A stretch of DNA of 19,493 nucleotides from an uncultured Prevotella sp. (GTDB lineage Bacteria > Bacteroidota > Bacteroidia > Bacteroidales > Bacteroidaceae). The notes under the pieces are model-generated. The model did not search any database, was not told the origin of the DNA, and saw only the letters and a program-made list of their open reading frames with translations. Shown piece after piece: positions 1 to 7,623 of the stretch. The DNA is taken from positions 1 through 19,493 of the forward strand of contig URYG01000036.1 in NCBI GenBank assembly GCA_900551985.1, given 5' to 3'. Each line of letters opens with the position of its first letter. Positions within the stretch are counted from its first letter, which is position 1. Position numbers and translations under genes: made by a program.

Positions 1-206
1 TCGAGAATCTCTGAACCAGGGCGGAAGTTGATCGCCTTGGCAATAGCCAGAGAGTGGAGCACGTGGTGCTCGTAGAGGTTGTCGATATCCTTGCGGCTGA
101 TGACATTGATCTTGGCATTCCAATCGCGATACAGACCGTCGAGGGCAGCGAACTGCTTTTTCTGCTCGTCGGTGAGGTTAGGGAAATATTTCTCTATGAT
201 ATTCAT
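1..206 (-). CDS. rsmG: 16S rRNA (guanine-N7) methyltransferase RsmG, N-terminal fragment
   Basis: Only the first 68 codons are present; the gene runs off the left edge. Read on the minus strand it begins MNIIEKYFPNLTDEQ and continues through the segments WNAKINVISRKD and NLYEHHVLHSL, which are the characteristic N-terminus of RsmG/GidB. The SAM-binding glycine motif would come next, outside the window. RsmG methylates N7 of a guanine in the 530 loop of 16S rRNA in the cytoplasm (family knowledge). The ATG at 204-206 is chosen because it gives the usual family start and lies about 55 bases downstream of a good Bacteroidota promoter. Recognition rests on the conserved N-terminal segments only. 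Confidence 0.9.
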   Translation of the reverse strand, partial: MNIIEKYFPNLTDEQKKQFAALDGLYRDWNAKINVISRKDIDNLYEHHVLHSLAIAKAINFRPGSEIL

Positions 207-261
207 TCTATCTTGTTTTTGTTTCTTTCTATCTATATTTATTAATGTATATAAACCGATG

Positions 262-292
262 CAAAGGTAGTGCAAATTGCAGATAAAACAAA
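262..292 (-). promoter_or_regulatory. Bacteroidota-type promoter for rsmG
   Basis: On the minus strand a -7 box TACCTTTG (plus-strand 262-269) is an exact match to TAnnTTTG. A -33 box TTTG (plus-strand 289-292) lies 19 bases upstream of it. This is the spacing expected for the Bacteroidota primary sigma factor. Transcription would run leftward into rsmG. Confidence 0.75.
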
Positions 293-335
293 ATAAAATT
301 AGCTTTTTTTGTATATTTAGTAGTTATTTCGGGGC

Positions 336-362
336 TTGTTAGCAAAAAAATGTGTAACTTTG
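336..362 (+). promoter_or_regulatory. Bacteroidota-type promoter for the HAD-panB-MFS unit
   Basis: A -7 box TAACTTTG at 355-362 matches TAnnTTTG exactly. A TTG at 336-338 could be the -33 element, with a 16-base gap that is slightly short. The 5' leader before the start at 408 would be about 40 bases. It is arranged divergently with the rsmG promoter. Confidence 0.65.
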
Positions 363-407
363 CACCCGAAAAAGATGTTAGATAGTATTTATTTAATATA
401 AAAAGTA

Positions 408-1091
408 ATGATAAAAGCAGCATTATTCGACTTAGACGGCGTGGTTTTCGATACCGAAAGCCAGTATTCCGTGTTTTGGGGAATGATAGGCAGGGAGTAT
501 TATCCGGAGATGCCTGACTTTGCGCTTCGCATCAAGGGACAGACCCTGGTTCAGATCTACGACAAGTACTTCTCTGATGATGCCACATTCGCTCATATTG
601 ATGGATACACCGATTGCAAGTCGGAACAGGCTAAGATAACAGCTCGGCTCGATGAGTTTGAGCAGAATATGTCGTTTCCTTACATTCCTGGATTCGAAGC
701 ATTTCTGGAAGACGTGAAAGCCCATGGCGTGAAGTGCGCAGTGGTGACGAGCAGCAATCTTCAGAAGATGGAACAGGTGTATAAGCATCACCCTGAGTTC
801 AAGACCCGTTTTGACCGCGTGCTCACCAGCGAAGATTTTGCCAAGAGCAAGCCGGATCCAGACTGTTATCTCAAGGGCGCTGCCTGCTTCGGTGCAAAGC
901 CGGAGGAATGTGTGGGTCTGGAAGACAGCTTCAACGGACTGAAGGCTGTAAGAGCCTCGGGTGCGTTTACCCTCGGACTCGCTACCACCAATTCTGCAGA
1001 GAGCATCCAGCCATACAGTGACTATGTGATAGCCGATTACAATGGATTCGGATACGATGAATTGGAAAAGATTGTAGAAACGAAGATCTGA
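408..1091 (+). CDS. HAD-superfamily phosphatase (beta-phosphoglucomutase-like, subfamily IA)
   Basis: This 227-residue cytoplasmic protein has all four HAD motifs. Motif I is DLDGVVFDTE, with nucleophile D8 and acid/base D10. Motif II is VVTSSN near 112-117. Motif III is SKPDPD with K148. Motif IV is LEDSFNG with acidic E172/D173. The cap domain lies between motifs I and II (about residues 15-90), as in phosphoglycolate phosphatases and beta-phosphoglucomutases. The substrate cannot be read from the sequence. It is the first gene of a unit with panB, so a link to pantothenate or CoA intermediates is possible but unsupported. The length is typical for the family. Confidence 0.85.
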   Translation: MIKAALFDLDGVVFDTESQYSVFWGMIGREYYPEMPDFALRIKGQTLVQIYDKYFSDDATFAHIDGYTDCKSEQAKITARLDEFEQNMSFPYIPGFEAFLEDVKAHGVKCAVVTSSNLQKMEQVYKHHPEFKTRFDRVLTSEDFAKSKPDPDCYLKGAACFGAKPEECVGLEDSFNGLKAVRASGAFTLGLATTNSAESIQPYSDYVIADYNGFGYDELEKIVETKI

Positions 1092-1138
1092 TATAAGATA
1101 ATCTGCGAAAAGATAATCTGAAAAATAGACTGATAAGA
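1082..1138 (+). repeat. Degenerate 15-bp tandem repeat in the HAD-panB spacer
   Basis: AAGATAATCTG occurs at 1095-1105 and 1110-1120 with a 15-base period. Degenerate neighbours (GAAGATCTG at 1082-1090, ATAGACTG just after) sit on either side. The core AGATAATCT is palindromic around its central base. The first degenerate copy includes the last codons and stop of the HAD gene. It could be an operator-like site for panB or a simple repeat; no ligand is evident. Confidence 0.4.
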
Positions 1139-1166
1139 ATAATACTTTTTAGTAAACACAAATTAT

Positions 1167-1985
1167 ATGGGATATTTAACTACAGACAAAAAGAAAATTA
1201 CAACCAAGACCTACGCCGAAATGAAGGCGGCAGGTGAGAAGGTTACGATGCTTACTGCCTACGATTTCACTACCGCAGGCATCATCGATGCAGCTGGCAT
1301 CGATACCATCCTGATAGGTGATTCGGCTAGCAATGTGATGGCTGGAAATGCTGATACATTGCCTATCACCGTAGATCAGATGATTTACCACGCACGCAGT
1401 GTGGCCCGCGCCTGCAATCATGCGCTCGTGCTCTGTGATATGCCTTTCGGCAGCTATCAGATTAGCAAGGAGGATGCCTTGCGCAATGCCTGCCGAATGA
1501 TGAAGGAGACGGGCGTAGATGCGTTGAAGCTGGAAGGTGGCGTGGAAATCCTGGATACTGTTCAGGCACTCATCAATGCCGGTATTCCTGTTTGCGGACA
1601 TCTCGGACTTACTCCTCAGAGCGTGAATAAGTTTGGCGGTTATGGCATCCGTGCCAAGGAAGATGCTGAAGCTGAGAAGCTGATCAGCGATGCCAAAGCC
1701 CTGGATAAGGCAGGCTGCTTTGCCATCGTTCTGGAAAAAGTTCCTGCCAAACTGGCGGCTGAAGTTTCACGTCAGGTAAACGCTGTAACTATCGGTATTG
1801 GAGCAGGTAACGGTTGCGATGGACAGGTGTTGGTTTATGCCGATGCGCTCGGTATGACCCAGGGCTTCAAGCCAAAATTCCTGCGTCATTTTGCCCAGGT
1901 AGGCGAGGAGATGCAGAAGGGAGTAAAGGCTTATATCGACGCCGTGAAGAGCGTGGAGTATCCAAGCGCAGAAGAGAGCTATTAG
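1167..1985 (+). CDS. panB: 3-methyl-2-oxobutanoate hydroxymethyltransferase (ketopantoate hydroxymethyltransferase)
   Basis: PanB transfers a one-carbon unit from 5,10-methylene-tetrahydrofolate to alpha-ketoisovalerate to make ketopantoate, the first committed step to pantothenate and CoA. The 272-residue length is normal. Visible family signatures are LTAYDFTTAGIIDAAGID near 29-46, the metal-site region IGDSASNVM (50-58), CDMPFGSYQ (90-98), KLEGG (121-125), the catalytic glutamate in VLEKVP (E190) and the closing IGIGAG loop (209-214). It lies 75 bases after the HAD gene and ends one base before the MFS start, so an operon is likely. It is a cytoplasmic homo-oligomer in characterised relatives. 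Confidence 0.97.
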   Translation: MGYLTTDKKKITTKTYAEMKAAGEKVTMLTAYDFTTAGIIDAAGIDTILIGDSASNVMAGNADTLPITVDQMIYHARSVARACNHALVLCDMPFGSYQISKEDALRNACRMMKETGVDALKLEGGVEILDTVQALINAGIPVCGHLGLTPQSVNKFGGYGIRAKEDAEAEKLISDAKALDKAGCFAIVLEKVPAKLAAEVSRQVNAVTIGIGAGNGCDGQVLVYADALGMTQGFKPKFLRHFAQVGEEMQKGVKAYIDAVKSVEYPSAEESY

Positions 1986-1986
1986 G

Positions 1987-3207
1987 ATGGATACGCAAAA
2001 TACGCCGATACATATTAATTTATGGCATCGTGACTTCTGGCGCCTCTGCTTCGCCAATCTCTTCCTGATGACGAGCATCTATATGCTCCTCCTGAGCATA
2101 CCTTATTTTATGGCTAAGGAGGGATATACCGTTACTCAGATTGGCGTGGTTTATGCTGCTTATGGCTTGGGCATCTTTCTCCTGGGTGGTTTCTGTTCTT
2201 ATCTGGTGCAGCGCTATCGCCGCAATCGGGTATGCCAGATATCCATTCTGGGTGTGGCAGTCAGTCTCGTGGTTCTGTATTATCTGGAAACCTTCTGGAA
2301 CATCAAGGTGGGCTTCGAGATGCTGGTGGCGATGCGTCTGATTCAGGGTGCTTTCCTGGGGCTGGCAGAGATGTCGCTGGCGAGCACGCTGATTATCGAT
2401 ACCTGCGAATCTTTCCAGCGTACGGAGGCGAATTATATCACCTCCTGGTTTGCCCGCTTTTCCATTGCGGTAGGTCCGTTGCTGTCGCTTCTGGTCTATA
2501 ACCTCTTCAGTATGAAAGTCGTTTTTCCGGTAGCCTCACTATTGGCATTGGTTGCTTTGGTGCTGGTTTCCAGAGCGAAGTTCCCGTTCAAGGCTCCGTC
2601 AGAAAACGTGTCACTCATCAGCAGCGACCGCTTCTTCCTGCCTCAGGGATTTCCGCTGTTTATCAATATCGTATGCATCATGGTGATACCGGGTTTCTAT
2701 CTGTCGTTGCCTCATTCTCTCACCGTCTATGCGATGTTCTTTTGCGGACTGTTTCTGGCATTGGTGGCAGAGAAATACGTTTTTGCTGATGCAGAGCTGA
2801 AGAGTCAGGTAATCGTGGGACTGATATTGATAGCGGCAGCAGAATTTATTTCCATCAGCGATCAGAGTTTTGCCGAAGAGATGCTTGTGCCAGCCTTGCT
2901 TGCCTTGGGCGAAGGCATCATCGGAAGCCGATTCCTGCTTTTCTACATCAAGCTTGCCAAGCATTGTCAGCGTGGCACCAGTATGAGTTCATTCTTCCTG
3001 GCGTGGGAGTTGGGGTTGAGCTTAGGAGTCGGATTGGGTTTCTGGCTGGTGAAGGACTTGTATCTGAAGAATCCTAATGTGGATATGTTGATCTTGAATC
3101 CTGTGTATAAGGAACTTCTGTATCCTGCTTTCGGATTGACAGTGGTATCTCTCCTGATGTATAATTTCCTAGTACATCCATGGTATATGAAGCATCGCAA
3201 TCGCTGA
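1987..3207 (+). CDS. Major facilitator superfamily transporter
   Basis: This 406-residue, strongly hydrophobic protein has about 12 predicted membrane segments in two halves, separated by a polar loop near residues 196-220. The region after the second helix (GGFCSYLVQRYRRNR, 67-81) has the position and basic character of the MFS motif A loop. The start ATG at 1987 lies one base after the panB stop codon, an arrangement that suggests translational coupling. That makes export or import of a pantothenate-pathway metabolite a reasonable guess, but the substrate cannot be read from the sequence. Its last codons and stop lie inside a strong hairpin. Confidence 0.8.
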   Translation: MDTQNTPIHINLWHRDFWRLCFANLFLMTSIYMLLLSIPYFMAKEGYTVTQIGVVYAAYGLGIFLLGGFCSYLVQRYRRNRVCQISILGVAVSLVVLYYLETFWNIKVGFEMLVAMRLIQGAFLGLAEMSLASTLIIDTCESFQRTEANYITSWFARFSIAVGPLLSLLVYNLFSMKVVFPVASLLALVALVLVSRAKFPFKAPSENVSLISSDRFFLPQGFPLFINIVCIMVIPGFYLSLPHSLTVYAMFFCGLFLALVAEKYVFADAELKSQVIVGLILIAAAEFISISDQSFAEEMLVPALLALGEGIIGSRFLLFYIKLAKHCQRGTSMSSFFLAWELGLSLGVGLGFWLVKDLYLKNPNVDMLILNPVYKELLYPAFGLTVVSLLMYNFLVHPWYMKHRNR

Positions 3208-3265
3208 TGCTTCATGTGCCTGCTTTATTAAAAGTTTCTAAAAATAGCGTTTGTGAAACTTTTTT
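3187..3265 (+). terminator. Double hairpin ending the panB-MFS transcript
   Basis: First hairpin: ATGAAGCATC (3187-3196) pairs perfectly with GATGCTTCAT (3206-3215) around a 9-base loop that contains most of the MFS stop codon region. Second hairpin: AAAAGTTTC (3230-3238) pairs perfectly with GAAACTTTT (3255-3263), and the downstream arm runs into a six-T tract (3260-3265). The second resembles a Rho-independent terminator with an A/T-rich stem. It precedes the bat promoter, which fits a transcription boundary. Confidence 0.6.
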
Positions 3266-3292
3266 AATATAATTTAGTTAGCTTTATTCGCT

Positions 3293-3318
3293 TTTGTGCT
3301 CATAATTGAGTACTTTTG
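3293..3318 (+). promoter_or_regulatory. Bacteroidota-type promoter for the bat operon
   Basis: TACTTTTG at 3311-3318 is an exact TAnnTTTG -7 box. A TTTG at 3293-3296 could act as the -33 element, but the 14-base gap is shorter than usual, so the upstream box is uncertain. The start codon of moxR is about 85 bases downstream, leaving room for a leader. Confidence 0.6.
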
Positions 3319-3404
3319 CGTTTGATTTGAGGACGGAGGGCATTTAGAGAGTGCCCTTTGTTCAGTTTTTAGAATGAATTAAACGTAAAATTGATAATAA
3401 GATT

Positions 3405-4400
3405 ATGGCAGAAGCTATTGATATCCGTGAGTTGAATATCCGGATTGAACAACAGAGTCAGTTCGTTACCAACCTGGTAATGGGCATGAACAAGGTCATC
3501 GTAGGTCAGAAGCACCTCGTTGACTGTCTCCTTATCGGTCTTCTCTCTGATGGTCACATTCTCCTGGAAGGTGTACCTGGTCTGGCGAAGACTCTTGCAA
3601 TCAAAACATTGTCACAGTTGATTAGTGCAGACTATAGCCGCATACAGTTTACACCCGATTTGTTGCCTGCCGACGTGATCGGTACGCAGATCTATTCGCA
3701 GAAGGATGAAGCCTTCCATGTGAAGCGTGGACCTGTGTTTGCCAACTTCGTCCTGGCAGATGAGATCAACCGTGCTCCAGCCAAGGTGCAGAGTGCCTTG
3801 CTCGAGGCGATGCAGGAACATCAGGTAACCATCGGCGACCAGACTTTCCGTTTGCCTAATCCATTCCTGGTGATGGCTACCCAGAACCCGGTGGAGCAGG
3901 AGGGTACCTATCAGTTGCCTGAGGCTCAGGTGGACCGTTTCCTCCTCAAGGTTATCATCGATTATCCTACCATCGAAGAAGAGAAGCTCATCATCCGTGA
4001 GAACATCCAGGGCGGTCTGCCTACCGTGACTCCGGTTACTACAGCCGAGGAAATCCTGAAGGCTCGCAGCATCGTCAACGAGGTGTATATCGATGAGAAG
4101 ATTGAGCAGTATATTGCCGACATCGTCTTCGCTACCCGTTATCCGGACCGTTACGGCCTGGGCGAATTGAAGGATATGATTACCTTCGGCGGCAGTCCTC
4201 GTGCCAGCATCTCACTTGCCAAGGCAGCCAGAGCCTACGCCTTCATCAAGCACCGTGGTTACGTGATTCCTGAGGATGTGCGTGCCGTGGCTCACGATGT
4301 GCTCCGCCACCGCATCGGCCTCTCTTACGAGGCAGAGGCAAGCGAAATCACCAGCGAGGAAATCGTCAGCCGCATCATCAACAAGGTTGAAGTACCTTAA
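3405..4400 (+). CDS. MoxR-family AAA+ ATPase of the bat operon
   Basis: A 331-residue AAA+ ATPase. Walker A is GVPGLAKT (56-63), Walker B is VLADEIN (D119/E120), sensor 1 lies in MATQNP (N161), QVDRF supplies an arginine-finger candidate (R178), and FGGSPRAS toward the C-terminus is the sensor 2 region. MoxR proteins are chaperone-like ATPases that nearly always sit beside DUF58 and VWA-domain genes, as here. They are thought to remodel or activate VWA-containing complexes at the membrane. This is the first gene of the bat operon, preceded by its own promoter; a heptad-repeat spacer separates it from the DUF58 gene. The first ATG gives the normal family length. Confidence 0.95.
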   Translation: MAEAIDIRELNIRIEQQSQFVTNLVMGMNKVIVGQKHLVDCLLIGLLSDGHILLEGVPGLAKTLAIKTLSQLISADYSRIQFTPDLLPADVIGTQIYSQKDEAFHVKRGPVFANFVLADEINRAPAKVQSALLEAMQEHQVTIGDQTFRLPNPFLVMATQNPVEQEGTYQLPEAQVDRFLLKVIIDYPTIEEEKLIIRENIQGGLPTVTPVTTAEEILKARSIVNEVYIDEKIEQYIADIVFATRYPDRYGLGELKDMITFGGSPRASISLAKAARAYAFIKHRGYVIPEDVRAVAHDVLRHRIGLSYEAEASEITSEEIVSRIINKVEVP

Positions 4401-4404
4401 ATAA

Positions 4405-4522
4405 GTGAAGAGTGAAGAACGAAGAGTGAAGAATTCATTTGCTTTGCTAATTATAAAGTTCAAAGCTCAAAGTTCAAAGCTCAAAGTTCAAAGTTCAAAG
4501 TTCAAAATTCAAAGTTCAAAGT
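4405..4522 (+). repeat. Two back-to-back heptanucleotide repeat arrays upstream of the DUF58 gene
   Basis: Array one is GTGAAGA, GTGAAGA, ACGAAGA, GTGAAGA in exact 7-base register at 4405-4432, followed by ATTCATT. After a short AT-rich gap, array two (about 4455-4522) has roughly nine units of AAAGTTC or AAAGCTC, also with a 7-base period. It ends seven bases before the TTG start of the next gene. The array fills most of the 128-base spacer. It has no stop in the DUF58 frame from 4457 onward, but also no start codon there. Confidence 0.85.
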
Positions 4523-4528
4523 AATAAG

Positions 4529-5398
4529 TTGGATACACAAGATATCTTAAAGAAAGTTCGGAAGATCGAGATCAAGACTCGCGGATTGAGCCAGAACATC
4601 TTCGCCGGCCAATATCATTCTGCCTTCAAGGGTAGGGGAATGGCCTTTGCCGAGGTGCGCGAATATCAGTATGGCGACGACGTGAGAGACATCGACTGGA
4701 ATGTGACGGCTCGCTTCCATCGCCCTTTCGTCAAGGTCTTTGAAGAAGAGCGAGAGCTTACCGTGATGCTGATGGTGGATGTGAGCGGTTCGCTCGATTT
4801 CGGTACCATGCGCCAGATGAAGCGCGATCTGGCTACCGAGATAGCTGCAACCCTTGCCTTCAGTGCCATCCAGAACAACGACAAGATAGGTGTCATCTTC
4901 TTTTCCGACAGAATAGAGAAATATATCCCTCCCAAGAAGGGACGCAAGCATATCCTCTACATCATTCGTGAGATGCTCGACTTTCATCCCGAGAGTCAGC
5001 GTACCGATATCGGATGTGCCCTGGAATACTTCACAAGGGTGATGAAGCGCCATTGCACGGCTTTCGTCATCAGCGACTTCTACGATAACAAAGACTATCA
5101 GCACCAGCTGCAGATAGCCAACCAGAAGCACGATGTGGTGGGAATCCAGGTATATGATCCGCGTGCCAAGCAGCTGCCCGACGTGGGACTGCTCAAGGTG
5201 ATGGATGCCGAGACGGGACACGAGATGTATATCGATACCAGTTCGAAGAAATTGAGAGTGGCTCACACCCAAAACTGGTTGCGACAGCAGGAGAATCTGC
5301 GACAGCTCTTTGCCAAGAGCAAGGTAGATTGGACTTCGGTAGCCACCAACGAGGACTTCTCGAAGGCGCTCCTGATGCTGTTCAAACAGAGAGGCTAA
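4529..5398 (+). CDS. DUF58-domain protein (VWA-like) of the bat operon
   Basis: A 289-residue soluble protein. The DUF58 hallmark REYQYGDDVRDIDWNVTAR is at 44-62, followed by a VWA-like fold with an intact MIDAS start DVSGS (D84, S86, S88). DUF58 proteins are constant partners of MoxR ATPases and probably act at the cytoplasmic face of the membrane. The start is a TTG at 4529-4531: no in-frame ATG lies upstream after the stop at 4454, and the resulting N-terminus (LKKVRKIEIKTRGLS) matches where the conserved family sequence begins. The next in-frame ATG (M38) would remove conserved residues. The gene ends 11 bases before the next one. Confidence 0.93.
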   Translation: MDTQDILKKVRKIEIKTRGLSQNIFAGQYHSAFKGRGMAFAEVREYQYGDDVRDIDWNVTARFHRPFVKVFEEERELTVMLMVDVSGSLDFGTMRQMKRDLATEIAATLAFSAIQNNDKIGVIFFSDRIEKYIPPKKGRKHILYIIREMLDFHPESQRTDIGCALEYFTRVMKRHCTAFVISDFYDNKDYQHQLQIANQKHDVVGIQVYDPRAKQLPDVGLLKVMDAETGHEMYIDTSSKKLRVAHTQNWLRQQENLRQLFAKSKVDWTSVATNEDFSKALLMLFKQRG

Positions 5399-5409
5399 AG
5401 TAAGATAAC

Positions 5410-6486
5410 ATGAAAATAAAGAATATCATATTGACGATGGCGCTGATGGGTTGCTCTACGCTGGCTTTCGGTCAGACCGTGGAGCAGCGCATGGATTCCC
5501 TGCAGCTGCTTATCGGACAGCAGACCATCCTGCACCTCAAGGCCACTGCCCGGAAGGGTGCCAAGATCGTGCTGCCATCCTTCAAGCCTCAGGACCAGAT
5601 CGTACCTGGTGTAGAGGTGGTGGAGCAGAGCAAGGGTGACACGATGCAGATGGGTGATGACCGCATCCAGGTGAGCCGCGACTATACACTTACCTCTTTC
5701 GATGAGAAGGTATATGTGGTTCCTGCACTCGATGTGAAGATCGATGGCAAGAGCCATCACGGAAATCCGTTGGCGCTGAAGGTGCTCACCGTTCCGGTAG
5801 ATACGGTGCACCCTAACCAGTTCTATCCAGCAAAGGGTGTACAGGACAATCCTTTCGAGTGGAGTGAGTGGAGCTTCGCCTTCTGGTTGAGCATGCTGAT
5901 GATTATCATCTGTGGTGCAATGATTTATCTCCGCAACCGTCTGAAGAAGAACAAGCCTATCATCGCCCGCATCCGCATCGTGAAGAGGGTGCCTGCACAT
6001 GAGAAGGCGCTGCGTGAAATCAATGACATCAAGCATCATCATACCAGCACCAGCCAGGAGACTCAGAAAGAGTACTACACCCAGTTGACCAATACGCTGC
6101 GTGCCTATATCGTGAGCCGCTTCGGATTCAATGCGATGGAGATGACCAGTGGAGAAATCATCGAGCACCTGCGTGCTTCGGGCGACCAGAAGATGATAGA
6201 CGAGCTGAGAATGCTCTTCTCTACCGCCGACCTGGTGAAGTTTGCCAAGTACGAGATTCCGATGAACGAGAACGATGCCAACCTGGTGAATGCCATCAAC
6301 TTCATCGACCAGACGAAGACCGATGAGCAGCCTAAGGAAGAGAAGATCGTTCCAACGCTCAGCACCGAAGACCAGAAGTCGCAGCAGCAGCGCCGACTCA
6401 TCAAGACTCTGCTCTGGGTGGGCGGCATCAGCGTAGTTGCCATCTTCGGCTACATCGTTTATCAGGTAGCGATGCTCGTGATGTAA
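5410..6486 (+). CDS. BatD-like membrane protein of the bat operon
   Basis: A 358-residue membrane protein of unknown biochemical function, in the position occupied in Bacteroidales bat operons by a conserved 'hypothetical' gene. Visible parts are an N-terminal signal peptide (ends near AFGQ, 19-22), a beta-rich extracytoplasmic domain (about 30-130), a membrane segment at 154-175, a basic cytoplasmic stretch, a helical module at 220-300 and a second membrane segment at the C-terminus (334-358). The helical module resembles the post-membrane region of the BatD part of the fusion at 9544. A weak lipobox (LMGC, C15) inside the signal peptide is an alternative but less likely. Its terminal GTGATGTAA is repeated twice more in the following spacer. 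Confidence 0.75.
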   Translation: MKIKNIILTMALMGCSTLAFGQTVEQRMDSLQLLIGQQTILHLKATARKGAKIVLPSFKPQDQIVPGVEVVEQSKGDTMQMGDDRIQVSRDYTLTSFDEKVYVVPALDVKIDGKSHHGNPLALKVLTVPVDTVHPNQFYPAKGVQDNPFEWSEWSFAFWLSMLMIIICGAMIYLRNRLKKNKPIIARIRIVKRVPAHEKALREINDIKHHHTSTSQETQKEYYTQLTNTLRAYIVSRFGFNAMEMTSGEIIEHLRASGDQKMIDELRMLFSTADLVKFAKYEIPMNENDANLVNAINFIDQTKTDEQPKEEKIVPTLSTEDQKSQQQRRLIKTLLWVGGISVVAIFGYIVYQVAMLVM

Positions 6487-6559
6487 ATGTCATCAGGCTC
6501 AGAAAGAGAGATGGTGATGTAATATCATCAGGCTCAGGAATCTAGAGCTGGTGATGTAA
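6487..6559 (+). repeat. Tandem ~36-bp repeat with imperfect hairpins before batA
   Basis: Two copies, 6487-6522 and 6523-6559, share TCATCAGGCTCAG at the left (6490 and 6525) and TGGTGATGTAA at the right (6512 and 6549). In the second copy CATCA and GCTC can pair with TGATG and GAGC, giving an interrupted stem. The last nine bases of the upstream gene (GTGATGTAA, 6478-6486) are the same as the repeat's right end, so the repeat may have grown from the gene's 3' end. Confidence 0.75.
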
Positions 6560-6580
6560 ACAATAAAAAGAAATTAAGAA

Positions 6581-7579
6581 ATGGAATTTGCAAGTAAAGC
6601 ATATTTTCTGCTGCTCCTGCTGCTGATACCTTATATATTATGGTATTTCCTGGGCAGGAAGAAGAGCGAGCCTACGATGCGCATGAGTGATACACGCATC
6701 TATCAGTATGCTCCGAAGAGCATGCGCGTCAGACTCATCCATCTGCCGATGGTGCTGAGATGCATCTGCTTCGTGCTCATCGTCATCGCCATGGCCCGTC
6801 CGCAGACCCACTATTCCTGGGACAACAAGACCGTAGAAGGTATCGATATCATGCTTGCCATGGACGTATCAACCTCTATGCTTGCCGAGGACCTGAAGCC
6901 AAACCGTATGGAGGCGGCGAAGGATGTTGCCACTGAGTTTATCTCTGGCCGTCCTACCGACAATATCGGACTCACCATCTTTGCCGGCGAGGCTTTCACG
7001 CAATGTCCGATGACCACTGATCATGCCAGTCTGCTCAGACTCCTGCATGATACCCGCACCGATATTGCGGCTCGCGGACTCATCGACGACGGTACCGCTG
7101 TGGGTATGGGACTTGCCAACGCTGTGACCCGACTCAAGGATTCCAAGGCAAAGAGCAAGGTGGTAATCCTGCTCACCGACGGTAGTAACAACATGGGTGA
7201 CATCTCGCCTATGACCGCTGCCGAGATCGCCAAGAGCTACGGCATCAGAGTCTATACCATCGGTGTGGGAACCAACAAGGTGGCGCCTTATCCGATGCCT
7301 GTGGCAGGAGGCGTGCAGTATGTCAATATCCCGGTGGAAATCGATACCCAGACGCTGCGCGACATCGCTCAGACCACCGATGGAAACTTCTATCGTGCCA
7401 CGAGTACAGCCGAGTTGAAGAAGATCTACAAGGACATCGACAAGCTGGAGAAGTCTAAGTTTAATGTGAAGCATTTTGCCAAGCGCTATGAGGCCTACCA
7501 GCCTTTTGCACTGGCTGCACTCCTGGTACTGCTCCTGGAGATATTGCTCCGCCTCACTTGGTTCAGAAGAATTCCTTGA
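6581..7579 (+). CDS. batA: BatA: membrane-anchored VWA-domain protein
   Basis: A 332-residue protein of the Bacteroides aerotolerance family. Two membrane segments lie near the N-terminus (8-24 and about 56-72), with a third at the C-terminus (about 311-326). They flank a VWA domain with a complete MIDAS: DVSTS (D95, S97, S99), T172 in DDGTAVG and D200 in LLTDG. The MIDAS should bind a divalent metal and mediate protein contacts. Homology to batB immediately downstream indicates an old duplication. In Bacteroides fragilis the bat cluster was linked to oxygen tolerance (established literature); the molecular target is not known. Confidence 0.95.
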   Translation: MEFASKAYFLLLLLLIPYILWYFLGRKKSEPTMRMSDTRIYQYAPKSMRVRLIHLPMVLRCICFVLIVIAMARPQTHYSWDNKTVEGIDIMLAMDVSTSMLAEDLKPNRMEAAKDVATEFISGRPTDNIGLTIFAGEAFTQCPMTTDHASLLRLLHDTRTDIAARGLIDDGTAVGMGLANAVTRLKDSKAKSKVVILLTDGSNNMGDISPMTAAEIAKSYGIRVYTIGVGTNKVAPYPMPVAGGVQYVNIPVEIDTQTLRDIAQTTDGNFYRATSTAELKKIYKDIDKLEKSKFNVKHFAKRYEAYQPFALAALLVLLLEILLRLTWFRRIP

Positions 7580-7623
7580 TGAAAGAGGAGTTTAGACATA
7601 ATAGATTATAACATCATATAAAT

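Noticed and set aside
4405..4522. Possible CRISPR array
   Set aside because: Units are 7 bases long with no spacers and no cas genes nearby.
5452..5457. Lipobox in the BatD-like protein (LMGC)
   Set aside because: Met at -2 is unusual, and a normal signal peptidase I site (AFG before Gln) follows within seven residues.
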